Below are positions 1-9,511 of a DNA stretch of 64,000 bases, in pieces. Position numbers and translations under genes: made by a program. Source of the DNA: Halobacteriales archaeon QH_8_64_26 (GTDB lineage: Archaea > Halobacteriota > Halobacteria > Halobacteriales > Halococcaceae); contig PXRA01000076.1 in assembly GCA_003021725.1 (NCBI GenBank), forward strand, positions 13,490 through 77,489. The letters are read 5' to 3'. The notes under the pieces were generated by a model. That model was not told the origin of the DNA, ran no database searches, and saw nothing but the letters and a program-made list of their open reading frames with translations. Position 1 is the first letter of the stretch. Every line of letters begins with the position of its first letter.

Positions 1-84
1 GTTTCGCTCCGACGACCGGTCGTCGAGAGCGGGCGCGCCGGACGGAACCGAACGGTTCAACATCCCGGCGGGAAGGTCCGGAGT

Positions 85-771
85 ATGGGTGAATCGCTCG
101 ACTCGCGCGGACAGCAGGCGTCGGTAGTCCGTGATCGGCTCGCGGCGACCTATCCCGACGCGACGATCTCGCTTCGGTACTCGGATCGCCTCGAACTGCT
201 CATCGCGGTGATCCTCTCCGCACAGTGTACCGACGAGCGTGTCAATAGCGTCACCGCCGATCTCTTCGCGACCTACGACGGGGCCGCCGACTACGCCGCG
301 GCTGACGAAGAGGTCCTCGCCGAACAGCTGAACTCGATTACCTACTACAACAACAAAGCTCGCTACATCCGTGAGTCGTCTCGACGGATCGTCACAGACC
401 ACGGCGGGGAGGTACCCGACACCATGAGCGAGCTCACCGATCTCCCCGGAGTAGGGCGAAAGACCGCGAACGTCGTGTTACAACACGGCAACGACGTCGT
501 CGAGGGAATCGTTGTCGACACCCACGTCGAGCGGCTCTCGCGGCGACTGGGGCTCACCGAGGCGGACACCCCCGAGCGGATCGAGACGGACCTGATGGAC
601 GTTCTCCCCCGCGATCGATGGCGCGAGTTTACCCACCTGCTCATCAGTCACGGCCGAGCGACGTGTACGGCGAGAAGTCCCGACTGTCCCGAGTGTGTAC
701 TCGAAGACGTCTGTCCGTCCTCGAAACTCGACAACGAGGTCGACCGGGCGAGCGGCGAACCATGGAAATGA
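85..771 (+). CDS. nth: Endonuclease III (DNA glycosylase/AP lyase)
   Basis: Base-excision repair enzyme that removes oxidised pyrimidines and cuts the abasic site. The 228-residue length is normal for the family. The helix-hairpin-helix reads LPGVGRKTANVV around residues 120-131, with the catalytic lysine near 126 and the catalytic aspartate in VDTHVERLS near 145. The C-terminus carries the [4Fe-4S] ligands as C-x6-C-x2-C-x5-C (residues about 194-210). It is not obviously co-transcribed with the converging membrane protein that follows. Family assignment is secure. Confidence 0.96.
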   Translation: MGESLDSRGQQASVVRDRLAATYPDATISLRYSDRLELLIAVILSAQCTDERVNSVTADLFATYDGAADYAAADEEVLAEQLNSITYYNNKARYIRESSRRIVTDHGGEVPDTMSELTDLPGVGRKTANVVLQHGNDVVEGIVVDTHVERLSRRLGLTEADTPERIETDLMDVLPRDRWREFTHLLISHGRATCTARSPDCPECVLEDVCPSSKLDNEVDRASGEPWK

Positions 772-814
772 GCTGGAACTCGACTGTGCTTTGGCGTCTT
801 CGAACGGGAGACGT

Positions 815-1315
815 TCAGAGCGCACTGAGCGGTTGGTACTTGATCACGTATCGTCCGAGACCAACGACGAACGCGAGGGTCCAGAAAAGGACGTAGCCGA
901 ACACGCCAATGCGGAGGCGTCGCCGCCAGAAAGCCATGTTCTCCGAACCGATTTCTTCGAGCAAGATATCCGCGTCGTAGTCGTGATAGAGGTCGTACCG
1001 GCGTTTCGCGAGGAAGATGCGAACGATCCCGGTGAGCGCGAAGGCGAGCATCGCATAGGCCTGGAGGCCGAGAAACGCGTGCAGCGCAGCGAACCCGCTT
1101 AACTGGTCGAAAAGACGGGGAGCCATCCAAGTCAGTACCGGGATCGTGGTGAGCGCAAGTCCGGTAAGGATGTACTTGAGGTGGCGCTTGAGCACGCTCC
1201 AGGTGACCGGGTCGTTCTCGATAACGATCCAGGCTCCGTAGAGATAGAGGGGTAAACTGCTGGTGACGGCGAGGGCCGCGATCGTCGCGAGCAACGTCTC
1301 ACCGAGAAGCGCCAT
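815..1315 (-). CDS. Haloarchaeal four-helix membrane protein (DUF7321-like)
   Basis: A 166-residue integral membrane protein with about four hydrophobic segments (near residues 5-28, 45-65, 75-100 and 135-158), separated by a basic cytoplasmic loop rich in Arg and Tyr. I recognise no catalytic motif. It lies divergently from the acidic membrane protein at 1456 and next to the cytochrome bc cluster, so a role tied to that complex is possible but inferred. The number DUF7321 is from memory. A TTTAGC box lies about 27 bases before the start, consistent with a leaderless transcript. Confidence 0.8.
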   Translation of the reverse strand: MALLGETLLATIAALAVTSSLPLYLYGAWIVIENDPVTWSVLKRHLKYILTGLALTTIPVLTWMAPRLFDQLSGFAALHAFLGLQAYAMLAFALTGIVRIFLAKRRYDLYHDYDADILLEEIGSENMAFWRRRLRIGVFGYVLFWTLAFVVGLGRYVIKYQPLSAL

Positions 1316-1455
1316 AATACAGCTACCCGTGCACGACGCTAAAGGGTGCCGAAAGAAGCGAAAACCCGGGGACGCAATCGCACCGACGTCGATGACCAGC
1401 GACGAGTGAACCCCTTGTCGGAAGGCGTATACCCTCTCGGGCCGACATGCTCACA

Positions 1456-2484
1456 ATGGCCGACCGGCGACCGGGGTCCCCCGAGGACGCGACGGCATCG
1501 GGAGAGGCAGCGGATGCCGATCGGGAGCGCGAGGGATCGGAGGAGAAAGCCACTAACGCCAAGGGAAGCGACGAGCCCGAAGCCACGGCGCGCCCCGAAA
1601 CCGACCCGGCCTCGCGATCCGGCGTCACCGGGACTGACGCGAGTGGAGAGACCAACCCAGGTAGGGATACCGATTCGAACGAGGATGCCGGCAGCAACGG
1701 AGACGCCGACGTAAGCCGATCGAGCGAGACGGCCCGGAAGACGGACGACGACACGGAACTGGAAGAACTTCGGCGGGCCGTCGAGTCGGAGTACGACTTC
1801 GAGGACTTCGGCCCCGAGGAGATGGCCGAGATGTCCTACGAGGAGTGGGAGGCAGTCTTCGATCACGAGAGCTGGATCACCGGCACGGAGCTACTCGATC
1901 GCGTCGGGGACGACCTCAGAAGTCGCGTCGCCGACCGGGAGGTCTTCGCCCGGATCGAACGCCTCACAGCCGACCCCGCCGAGGGCGAACCCGAGCGCTT
2001 GCTTGCCTACTCCGACGAGGGGTACGCGATGGTCTACCCGGATGGAAGCGTCGACGGTCGAGGAACCGTACTGCGGGATGTGAAGCCGACGGTCGCGCTG
2101 TGTTCGATGGACGAATACGAAGTCGAGGAGCCTCCCGAAGGCGAAGGACTGCCGGCACCCTCGTCGGTCCCGGAGGGAAGCGGCGAACTCGGAAACTTCA
2201 TGCTCCAGATCACCGCCGCGATCCAATTGCTCGCGGGCGGTAGCCTGTTCGTCGCGTGGATCGCACTGGACTTGACGATCATCGCCCCGGTCGTGAGCCT
2301 GGTGTTCGTGCTCGCCGGGGCCTTTCTGTTTTTAGTCGTCGCGAACGCGCGGCTCTCCGATCGGTTCCGCGCGGAGGAGTACCGGAACCGACTGCGGGCG
2401 GTCGGTCTCGAATCGGGCGAGCGCCCCGATTTCCTCCCGGTCGAGTCGGAGGAGTCGGGCGAAGAGTCGGACTCGACGACCTAG
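1456..2484 (+). CDS. Acidic protein with C-terminal membrane hairpin (DUF7319-like)
   Basis: The first about 105 residues are a low-complexity, very acidic Asp/Glu/Ser/Thr segment. A folded domain follows (a Glu-rich EEMAEMSYEEWEAVFD stretch near residue 115-135), and then two adjacent hydrophobic helices near residues 250-300. I prefer this ATG over the one nine bases upstream because the GTATAC box at about 1428-1433 then lies about 25 bases before the start. It precedes the halocyanin/Rieske/cytochrome b genes and is probably an accessory of that cluster. No enzymatic motif is visible, and the DUF number is from memory. Confidence 0.78.
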   Translation: MADRRPGSPEDATASGEAADADREREGSEEKATNAKGSDEPEATARPETDPASRSGVTGTDASGETNPGRDTDSNEDAGSNGDADVSRSSETARKTDDDTELEELRRAVESEYDFEDFGPEEMAEMSYEEWEAVFDHESWITGTELLDRVGDDLRSRVADREVFARIERLTADPAEGEPERLLAYSDEGYAMVYPDGSVDGRGTVLRDVKPTVALCSMDEYEVEEPPEGEGLPAPSSVPEGSGELGNFMLQITAAIQLLAGGSLFVAWIALDLTIIAPVVSLVFVLAGAFLFLVVANARLSDRFRAEEYRNRLRAVGLESGERPDFLPVESEESGEESDSTT

Positions 2485-2678
2485 GGGTTCGGTCGATCGG
2501 ATCTCGGTAGCTCTCAGTAGACTTCAATGGGTTCCGGCGGATCGGGACGATACCGACTGTGACTGCCAGCGGAGCTCCGGCCCGTATCGAGCGCGCCGAA
2601 ACGAGTCGAAAGCGGGTGCCGGCTGGCGACCGTAGCGGGGTATTCGGTGGGTTTATGCGAATCAGGTCCCAAATACGG

Positions 2679-3278
2679 ATGTCTATGAAACGGCGGGATT
2701 TCATGCGTCTCAGCGGTGTTGCGGCGGGCGGAGCGGCCACGACCGCTGGGACCGCAGCCGCACAGGAAGGCGGCAACAACACCACTAGCGGGGGTGGCAC
2801 CAACGGGAGCACCAGCGGGAGCGGTGGCGGCGGTGGCGGTTCGACGACGGAAGTCGCCGTCGGTCCCGGCGGCCAGCTCGTCTTCGAACCCGCGGAGGTT
2901 CAGATCTCGCCGGGTGATACGATCAAGTGGACCTGGGAGTCCGGCGGGCACAACGTCGCCCCCGAAAGCGGCGACTGGGGCCACCAGCCGATCGAGAGTC
3001 AGGGGTTCACCTATGAGCACACCTTCGAGTCGGCCGGCGAGAACCCCTACGTCTGTACACCACACGCCAGTGCCGGAATGAAAGGGGTTATTACGGTCGG
3101 TTCGGGTTCCAGCGGTAGTGGCGGCGAGGAGGAGGTCAACCCCGAGGAGATGGGTGTCCCTTTCCAAGCCCATTACGTCGGGATCGCGACGATCCTGATG
3201 ATGATCGTCTCACTGGGCTATAGCTTCTTCCTGCTCAAATACGGCGAGTCGCCGAACGCGAAAGGAGGAAACAACTGA
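2679..3278 (+). CDS. Tat-exported, membrane-anchored halocyanin (blue copper protein)
   Basis: Small blue copper electron carrier acting outside the membrane, presumably accepting electrons from the bc complex encoded next to it. The N-terminus is a twin-arginine signal (KRRDFMRLSG). A Gly/Ser/Asn/Thr linker follows, then a plastocyanin-like domain. The copper ligands are visible as the His in GGHNV and the C-x2-H-x4-M group in CTPHASAGM. A C-terminal transmembrane helix anchors it. I start at ATG 2679 (2685 is equally possible) because the open frame upstream lacks protein character and GTTTATG lies about 25 bases before. Its stop overlaps the next start (TGATG). Confidence 0.92.
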   Translation: MSMKRRDFMRLSGVAAGGAATTAGTAAAQEGGNNTTSGGGTNGSTSGSGGGGGGSTTEVAVGPGGQLVFEPAEVQISPGDTIKWTWESGGHNVAPESGDWGHQPIESQGFTYEHTFESAGENPYVCTPHASAGMKGVITVGSGSSGSGGEEEVNPEEMGVPFQAHYVGIATILMMIVSLGYSFFLLKYGESPNAKGGNN

Positions 3279-3664
3279 TGAGTTCATCCGAAAGTACCTA
3301 CGGAGATATCCACCGCTACGAGCCGGCCAGAGAGAGTACAGCCGCGGCGATCGCGATCGTCCTGCTAACGGTCATCGAGGTCGTCTTCGTCGGCCTCTTT
3401 ACCTATGGCCTCGTCAGCGGATGGGGCTTCGACGAGCTCGGGAACATGTACCTCGGTGGCGCGCTCGCGATCATCTTCATCGACCTCGCATTCGTCCTCC
3501 TGCTGTATCGCAAGGAGTTCCTCCCGGACGTGATGATCGTCAAGAAACGCCGCCGGAAGTGGGAGGACCTGTATATCAGCCAGGACCAGATGGAAGGCAC
3601 TACGCTCTCGGATGGTATGCTCGACGGCGTGAAACGAGCGGTCTATCCCTACTACAAGCGCTAG
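3278..3664 (+). CDS. Small two-helix membrane protein of the bc cluster (DUF7318-like)
   Basis: A 128-residue protein with two transmembrane segments (about residues 25-47 and 57-75) and a basic Lys/Arg-rich tail after the second helix. It overlaps the halocyanin stop codon, so the two are translationally coupled. It sits directly before the Rieske gene. I know it only as a conserved hypothetical of the haloarchaeal quinol oxidase cluster (DUF7318 by memory). A structural or assembly role in the complex is inferred from position. Confidence 0.85.
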   Translation: MSSSESTYGDIHRYEPARESTAAAIAIVLLTVIEVVFVGLFTYGLVSGWGFDELGNMYLGGALAIIFIDLAFVLLLYRKEFLPDVMIVKKRRRKWEDLYISQDQMEGTTLSDGMLDGVKRAVYPYYKR

Positions 3665-3726
3665 CACCGTCGACGAACACCTCCCGACACCAACCGACGC
3701 ACACGGACACCAGGTAACTACAAACG

Positions 3727-4593
3727 ATGTCAGCCGATTCAGATGATAAGTATCCAGGCGAAACGGGCCGCAGACGCTTCGTGAAAGGCGTCGTCGGCGG
3801 CGCATCGCTCGCCGCGCTCGGAACGACCGGCGCAGTGACGATCAACTCAACGACTACCAGCGCCGGGCCAGGCGGCGGTGCGACACAGTACTTCGGCATC
3901 GAGAACACCGACGGTCCCGCCCCGCGCGCGATGCCACAGATCCCCATCGAGATCGACGACGACGGTGCGCTCAAGGGCGTCTACCCCACCGTAGAGGAAC
4001 AGACGAACGAGCAGGGTGAGACGGTCCGGATCGCGGAGATGGAACTCGGCGGCACCACCTACTCCGCTCGGTGGTTCCAGTACTGTGGCATCCAGTCACT
4101 GCCGGGGGTCCAACCGGGCACGGAGTCGGAGAACTACTTCCGGTCGTCATCCTCGAGCCAGTACGAGTGGCAGCAGGACGTCCCGGCCGACGAACCGCTC
4201 AACGTCTCGATGTTCGAGGACTACAAGGAGTGGAACAACGACATCGGGAAGAAGACGAACGGGAAGCCGGCTTTCGCGACCTGGCGTTCGGAGGACGTCG
4301 GGTCCGGAGAGACACTCACCGTCCAGGTGCTTCGCAGCGAGACGATAAAGCAACTGGCCCAGGGCAACAGCGAGTACAGTCAGTGGCTCAGCGCGAGCAC
4401 GGAGGAAGGCTTCATCGCCTGGCTAAACAAGTGTACACACTTCTGTTGTGTACCCGGGTTCAAGATCAGCGCGCAGGCCGGGAAGTTCGGCGCGGAAAAC
4501 GAGGTATACTGCCCATGTCACCAGTCGGTCTACGATCCGAACAGCATCGTTCAACGGACGTTCACCGCGCTCCCGCGCCCGGAGGAGGACTGA
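3727..4593 (+). CDS. petA: Rieske [2Fe-2S] protein of the bc-type complex
   Basis: Iron-sulfur subunit that takes the first electron from quinol at the Qo site and passes it towards halocyanin. An N-terminal Tat-like RR-R-F signal (GRRRFVKGV) leads into a hydrophobic anchor of about 20 residues. The cluster-binding boxes are CTHFCCVPG and CPCHQS near residues 238-265, matching the C-x-H and C-x2-H ligand pattern. At 288 residues it is longer than bacterial Rieske proteins because of an extended middle domain. The stop codon is one base from the cytochrome b start. Confidence 0.95.
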   Translation: MSADSDDKYPGETGRRRFVKGVVGGASLAALGTTGAVTINSTTTSAGPGGGATQYFGIENTDGPAPRAMPQIPIEIDDDGALKGVYPTVEEQTNEQGETVRIAEMELGGTTYSARWFQYCGIQSLPGVQPGTESENYFRSSSSSQYEWQQDVPADEPLNVSMFEDYKEWNNDIGKKTNGKPAFATWRSEDVGSGETLTVQVLRSETIKQLAQGNSEYSQWLSASTEEGFIAWLNKCTHFCCVPGFKISAQAGKFGAENEVYCPCHQSVYDPNSIVQRTFTALPRPEED

Positions 4594-4594
4594 G

Positions 4595-5407
4595 ATGAGC
4601 CTCGAACCCGCCGACGAGTCCGATCACGAAGGGTGGATGGAGCGAAAGGACCTGACGCCGATCGAAAAGGGGTATCTCACCGTCCTGGTCTGGCTCGACC
4701 GACGGCTGCGGATCGTCGACTATCTGGAAATTCTGGAGAACCTCTACTACAAGGTCAACCTCCAGATGCCGAAAAGTCACACTGAGCAGTACAACCTCGA
4801 CAACAAGTTCTGGTACTGGTATCCGCTCTATGCGCTCGGCTCGCTGTCGACGATCGCTTACGTCGTCGCAGCTATCTCGGGGGCCCTATTGGGTTTTTAT
4901 TACGCCCCGGCGGCGGCGGAAGGTGCCTGTGACATCGAGAGCGCAACGGTCGCGTACTGTTCGATCACGGCGCTAATGACCGACATCAACTTCGGCTTCT
5001 TCCTCCGGAGCCTCCATCGGTGGTCCGCACAGGTGATGACCGCTGCGGTGTTCCTGCACATGCTGCGAGTGTATTTCACTGGCGCATACAAGGAGCCCCG
5101 CGAGCTCAACTGGATCTTGGGTATCGTGCTCATCTCGCTGACGATGGTCTTCGGTTACACCGGCTACCTGCTACCCTGGGACCAGCTCGCGTTCTGGGCG
5201 GGCCAAATCGGCGTCCAGATGAGCCTCTCGATCCCCTTGGCCGGCGAGTGGGTCGCTCAGCTCATCTTCGGTGGGTTTACCCTCGGGCAGGCGACGCTCA
5301 TGCGGATGTATATCTTACACGTCTTCTTCCTGCCGTTCGTCGTGACGACGCTGATCGCGATCCACATCGGCATCGTCTGGATGCAGGGCATCGCCGAACC
5401 GCACTAA
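4595..5407 (+). CDS. petB: Cytochrome b, N-terminal heme-binding half
   Basis: Membrane subunit carrying both b hemes of the quinol-oxidising complex. About four transmembrane helices follow an approximately 60-residue cytoplasmic N-terminus. Heme ligand pairs are H-x13-H in helix II (LHRW ... FLHM) and H-x14-H in helix IV (LHVF ... AIHI). The 13 plus 14 spacing is that of cytochrome b6 rather than mitochondrial cytochrome b. The start ATG 4595 is one base after the Rieske stop. The open frame continues upstream inside petA but without protein character. The C-terminal half is a separate gene, as in b6f. Confidence 0.95.
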   Translation: MSLEPADESDHEGWMERKDLTPIEKGYLTVLVWLDRRLRIVDYLEILENLYYKVNLQMPKSHTEQYNLDNKFWYWYPLYALGSLSTIAYVVAAISGALLGFYYAPAAAEGACDIESATVAYCSITALMTDINFGFFLRSLHRWSAQVMTAAVFLHMLRVYFTGAYKEPRELNWILGIVLISLTMVFGYTGYLLPWDQLAFWAGQIGVQMSLSIPLAGEWVAQLIFGGFTLGQATLMRMYILHVFFLPFVVTTLIAIHIGIVWMQGIAEPH

Positions 5408-5534
5408 CCGAACGACCGACCGCGATCCGATCGACCAACCGTAGCGCCGGCACGCCGGGGACGGCGGCCCGCTACCCCACCGTTACACACAAGACAACCG
5501 CGAACGTACGTCGAATCACGACCCCACATCACCC

Positions 5535-6320
5535 ATGACCGACACCGACAGCGATTCGGAGGCGGCGACCGACGGCGGCGAGGAAGTCCGGGCCGATGGA
5601 ACCGGCATCGTCGCCCCGGACGACGAGACCCCGACCTGGCGCGAGCGCAAGGAACGCTCACAGGGGCTCTCGCGGCTCACCTACGAGTACTTCGAGCGCG
5701 CTCGCCGCGAGGATCAGGACCTGCGAGAGGAGTCGACGTACGTCGAACGGGACGTACTCGCCTTCCCGACCTGGCCCCACGAGTTGATCCGCAATCTCTC
5801 GATCACCTTCTTTTTCGTCGGGATGATCATCTTCCTCTCGGCGACCCTGCCGCCGCACATCGCCGCGCCCGCGGACCCGAGTACCACCCCGGCGATCATC
5901 CTGCCGGACTGGTATCTCTACTGGTCCTTTGGCCTGTTGAAGCTGGGGCCGTTGAACCCCGAGATCGCGCTGCTGGGCGGGCAGAAGCTCATGAAGGACG
6001 CGACCTATGGCGTAATCGCGAACATCGTGGTCGTCGGGTTCATCTCGATCGTGCCCTTCCTCAACAAGGGTGCGGCACGCCGCCCCGTCGAGCAACCCTT
6101 CTGGGCCGCGGTGGGCGTCTTCGGGGTCACCTTCGCCGCGACGATCAGTGCCCTAGCCGTCAAGAACCTACTGCCGATCGACCCGCACCTACTGTTCGAT
6201 CTGGCGCTGTTGCTGCCCTTCGTCACCGGGTTCGTCACCTACGCATTGCTGAAAACGATGCGCGAGGGCTATATGTTCAGCCTCAACCGGCGCTACTACC
6301 GGCTCCGGCCACCGAAGTAA
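5535..6320 (+). CDS. petD: Cytochrome b, C-terminal half (subunit IV type)
   Basis: Completes the cytochrome b fold. An approximately 75-residue acidic, charged N-terminus precedes three to four membrane helices. The quinol-site motif reads PDWYLYW near residue 117, corresponding to PEWY of subunit IV/cytochrome b. The gene follows petB after 127 bases, long enough for an internal promoter, though I see no strong box. The product would assemble with PetB and the Rieske protein in the cytoplasmic membrane. Confidence 0.93.
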   Translation: MTDTDSDSEAATDGGEEVRADGTGIVAPDDETPTWRERKERSQGLSRLTYEYFERARREDQDLREESTYVERDVLAFPTWPHELIRNLSITFFFVGMIIFLSATLPPHIAAPADPSTTPAIILPDWYLYWSFGLLKLGPLNPEIALLGGQKLMKDATYGVIANIVVVGFISIVPFLNKGAARRPVEQPFWAAVGVFGVTFAATISALAVKNLLPIDPHLLFDLALLLPFVTGFVTYALLKTMREGYMFSLNRRYYRLRPPK

Positions 6321-6424
6321 TCGCCGAAGGCGATCCCGCTCCGAGCCGGTACGGCCGGGACGGATTCGCTCCGTGAACGGAACGACGAACCGATGGCTCG
6401 CTTTCCTGTAATCGACGACAACCG

Positions 6425-6841
6425 ATGAGCACCGATAGACCGAGCGCCACCGAGCGGGACGAATCCAACGCCATGACCAGCGAGGATCAGCCGGGCGAGG
6501 GGGCGGAAGGCGATAGTTCCGGCGCGAGCGAGACCGAGCGAGGCGGACAGGACAGGGAGGGGGGCGGACGCGAGGTAGTCGTCTCCCGCGAACTCTACAA
6601 GATCGTCACCGTGTTCTCGACGCTGATCGCCATCGCGGCGGTCGTCGGGGGCTTCGTCCTTCTGGATACGGCGACCAATCGGACGTTGGCGGCTCCCTCG
6701 GAAGTCGATCTCCCGCTCGCGATCGCCGGCGTCGGCTCGATCGCCCTCGGGGCGGCGGTCTATGCCTTCGCCTCGCGATTCCGGACCCAGGGAATGGGAA
6801 GCCCTAATAGCGACGCCGACAGAGGTTCGGGGGATGGCTGA
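6425..6841 (+). CDS. Two-helix membrane protein of the bc cluster (DUF7315-like)
   Basis: The first 45 residues are hydrophilic and rich in Ser, Glu and Gly. Two transmembrane segments follow near residues 60-83 and 98-118. The last eight bases overlap the start of the next gene. Its position after petD suggests a small subunit or assembly factor of the quinol oxidase. No motif gives a function, and the DUF number is from memory. Confidence 0.82.
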   Translation: MSTDRPSATERDESNAMTSEDQPGEGAEGDSSGASETERGGQDREGGGREVVVSRELYKIVTVFSTLIAIAAVVGGFVLLDTATNRTLAAPSEVDLPLAIAGVGSIALGAAVYAFASRFRTQGMGSPNSDADRGSGDG

Positions 6842-7112
6842 CGAGTTCGCCAAGGGTCTGTTCGTCCTCACCGGCGGGCTGCTCGCGTGGATGGTGCTTT
6901 CGGGGTGGTACACGACCGAGAGTTTCGAGGAGGGGCAGTTGATCGCGGAGGTAACGGTGAGCCAGATCGACATCTACGCGACGATCGCGCTCACCCTCCG
7001 CGACGCGCTGTTCTGGTTCATGATCCTCGGAGCGCTGACCTTCTGGGTGCTGATCCCGGCTGCACGCGAGGCACGCGCCGCCTGGGCGAACCGGGAATCG
7101 GGCTCGAAGTAA
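6834..7112 (+). CDS. Small two-helix membrane protein of the bc cluster (DUF7314-like)
   Basis: A 92-residue protein with one hydrophobic segment at residues 7-22 and another near 56-76, ending in a short basic/acidic tail. The ATG lies inside the 3' end of the preceding gene (8-base overlap), which chooses this start over the longer open frame and suggests coupled translation. A role as a subunit of the respiratory complex is inferred from the operon only. Confidence 0.82.
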   Translation: MADEFAKGLFVLTGGLLAWMVLSGWYTTESFEEGQLIAEVTVSQIDIYATIALTLRDALFWFMILGALTFWVLIPAAREARAAWANRESGSK

Positions 7113-7351
7113 CTCGGCCTCCCCCGTTCCCGATGCCCGGGAGAAGTTCCGACGGTCGATCATCGCCCTGCCGATACGCTCGGCCGCTTCGGTCCGGCCG
7201 CCCCGATCGGATCCCTTCCGACACGACTACGACTTCCGGGCACCCCTCCGCTCCGGCCTGAATTCGACGAAAGCAACACTAGCACCGGCAGTGAGGGCAG
7301 TGTCGGCACGAATGGGAAAAGCACTAATGTGTAATGGACCGACCAGCGAGT

Positions 7352-7789
7352 ATGTACCCGCTGTCGTTGTTCGGGCCGGTCGACGGGTTCTTGGAGCCGG
7401 TCATCGGCTACATCCTTTTCGGACTCGCGCTGGCGAACGTCCTCGCTCGCGGGTTCGCTTTCCGGTCACACAAGCAGGAAGCCCGCGAGGGCGGCGCGGA
7501 GGCACTCAGCCGCTATCTCCCGCTCGAAGCGACGAACGTGCTTCTGATCCTGGGCTCATTTTACTTCATGACGCTGGAGTATCACGGCGGCATGGTGCTT
7601 TCGGTGCTCGTCCTCGGAACCTTCTTTAGCGACTTCTTCGAGTTCGAAGCCCGAAAGGTAGAAGCCCGTCGTGACGTCCCGCTCGAACGCCCGAACAGCG
7701 CGATCGCCGCCTCGACGCTCGTTGTTCTCTATGCGGGCTATCAGAGTATATTCTTCCTGATCGCGCCGATCTGGAACTCTATCATCTGA
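7352..7789 (+). CDS. Haloarchaeal multi-helix membrane protein (DUF7313-like)
   Basis: About 145 residues with four hydrophobic segments (near 10-28, 60-75, 78-92 and 115-140). ATG 7352 is chosen over an in-frame ATG 18 bases earlier because a CACTAAT box then lies about 28 bases before the start. It has its own promoter and is separated by about 240 bases from the previous gene, but belongs to the same neighbourhood of bc-cluster membrane proteins. No functional motif was recognised. Confidence 0.8.
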   Translation: MYPLSLFGPVDGFLEPVIGYILFGLALANVLARGFAFRSHKQEAREGGAEALSRYLPLEATNVLLILGSFYFMTLEYHGGMVLSVLVLGTFFSDFFEFEARKVEARRDVPLERPNSAIAASTLVVLYAGYQSIFFLIAPIWNSII

Positions 7790-7951
7790 TCGCTCCGTCT
7801 TCGCTTCAGTGCTGATCGCCCTCCCTTCCCGCCGTCCGCTCAGGCTCTTGGCTGAACCGATCATGATCGGCCATGGTTACCGTTTTCCGGCTGCACTGCT
7901 CCGTTCTGGCGGCTATCGGTACGAGAACCCGCTGGCGACGAACGCGGCCAA

Positions 7952-9289
7952 TCAGAACGGCCAGTCACCGATGATCTTCATGCCCTCGGCTTGGTCCTCG
8001 CGTTCGAGTGCCACGGCGACTTCCTCGGGCTCACGGTGGTCGATCTCGATATCATCGTTCGCTAACTCGACTGCGAGTTCGGTAAGGACGATCGCGCTCT
8101 CGCGTAGCGTCCGGCGATCGAGTTTGTCGAGCGTGTCGGCCTCGGTGTGACCCCAGCCCCGGCCCCGATCGCCGGTCTCGCTCATCGCGTGGTAGCCCGG
8201 TACGCCCCGGACGACGAAGGGCCAGTGATCGCTGTGGGGTCCCTGTTCGGGCGTTGTCCCTATCGGGTGGCCCGTCCGGTCGGCGATTTCGTCTGCTACT
8301 GCTTCGAGCTCGGGGAAACCGTGTGTGTACAACGAGAGCGTTCGCCCGCGACAGACGCCATCGTTGTTAAGGATCGCTTTGACGCTCTCGGGATCGACCC
8401 GTTCGGCTTCGTAGGCGGAGCCGACGAGCCCGACCTCCTCGGCACCGAAGACGACGAACCGAACCCTCGTATCGAGGGCTCCCTTCCGGGCCGCGAGCGC
8501 GCGGGCGACCTCGACTACGGTGGCAGTGCCGGCACCGTTGTCCAGCGCGCCTTCGGCGATGTCGTGGGCGTCGACGTGGCTGGTCACCCACACCTCGCGG
8601 TCGGTCTCGGGGCCGAGAGTGGCGTGGACGTTTGCGCTCGTGGCCTCCTCGATCGTCGCGGTGAGGTCGATGCCGATCTCCTCGTTCTCGAAGCGCCGGG
8701 CGAGCCGATCGCCGACCTCCTTCGAGACGCCGACCGCAGGAACCTCGCCGATCGGATCCTCCGGCGTGCCGACGCTGCCGGTCGGTGGGAGCCGACCCAG
8801 GACGTGATTGTGAAAGACGAAACCGGCCGCGCCGGCCTCAACCGCTCGGTAGTACTTCTCGCGGCGGTGGATGAACCGATCGAACCAGTCCGGCACGTCG
8901 CTCGAAACCATAACGATCGTCCCCTCCAAGTCGGCCTCGAAGTCCTCGGGCAAGCCGTACCCGAGATCGACGAGTTCGCCCGAGACGCTCCCGGCGGGGC
9001 TTCGTGGCAGGGCGATCGATCGGTGCTCACGGTCGCCCGCGGCGATCGCACTGTCGCCGCGCTCCCAGCCCTGGATCGAGAACCCCTCGAGATGGGCGTT
9101 TCGAGCGCCGGCGTCTTCGAACGCGTCGCGGGTCGCTTCGGCCCCCCGGCGTTCGCCCTCGGTGCCGGCCATCCGATCGCCGATGTCGACGAGAGTTTCC
9201 AGGTGCTCCCACCCGACGTCGCTCAAGAAGGTCCCGCCGATCCAGTCCGTGTCGCGGTCGCTCCGCGTTCGGTCCTCGCTGTTTGCCAT
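7952..9289 (-). CDS. M28-family metallopeptidase (PA domain plus zinc aminopeptidase)
   Basis: Zinc-dependent aminopeptidase of about 445 residues. An N-terminal helical part, a PA-like insert around residues 100-200 and the catalytic domain are seen in order. Zinc-binding and catalytic features are HVDAHD, GALDNGAG, the EE pair in FGAEEVGLVGS, an Asp in ILNNDG and a C-terminal His in GPHSDHWPF. No signal peptide is visible, so it is probably cytoplasmic. The frame is open 288 bases further upstream, but that part is arginine-rich and lacks protein character, so I start at MANSEDR. Confidence 0.9.
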   Translation of the reverse strand: MANSEDRTRSDRDTDWIGGTFLSDVGWEHLETLVDIGDRMAGTEGERRGAEATRDAFEDAGARNAHLEGFSIQGWERGDSAIAAGDREHRSIALPRSPAGSVSGELVDLGYGLPEDFEADLEGTIVMVSSDVPDWFDRFIHRREKYYRAVEAGAAGFVFHNHVLGRLPPTGSVGTPEDPIGEVPAVGVSKEVGDRLARRFENEEIGIDLTATIEEATSANVHATLGPETDREVWVTSHVDAHDIAEGALDNGAGTATVVEVARALAARKGALDTRVRFVVFGAEEVGLVGSAYEAERVDPESVKAILNNDGVCRGRTLSLYTHGFPELEAVADEIADRTGHPIGTTPEQGPHSDHWPFVVRGVPGYHAMSETGDRGRGWGHTEADTLDKLDRRTLRESAIVLTELAVELANDDIEIDHREPEEVAVALEREDQAEGMKIIGDWPF

Positions 9290-9511
9290 GTTCTCCCGTG
9301 GTCGAAGCCTTCGCCTAAGGGTTTCGGACGCCGTCGAACGATCCGGGCGGTCCGACGACGGCGACCGGGCTGACTCCTCCCGTCGTCTTTTCCCCCCCTT
9401 CTCCGGGCGGTCGACCGATCCTCGCGTCCCGTCCCCGCTACCCTTGGGATCGATATCTATCGAGGTGAAAGGAATCGAAGCGAGTAAGCGCGCTCGCGGG
9501 CGAGGGGGAGT

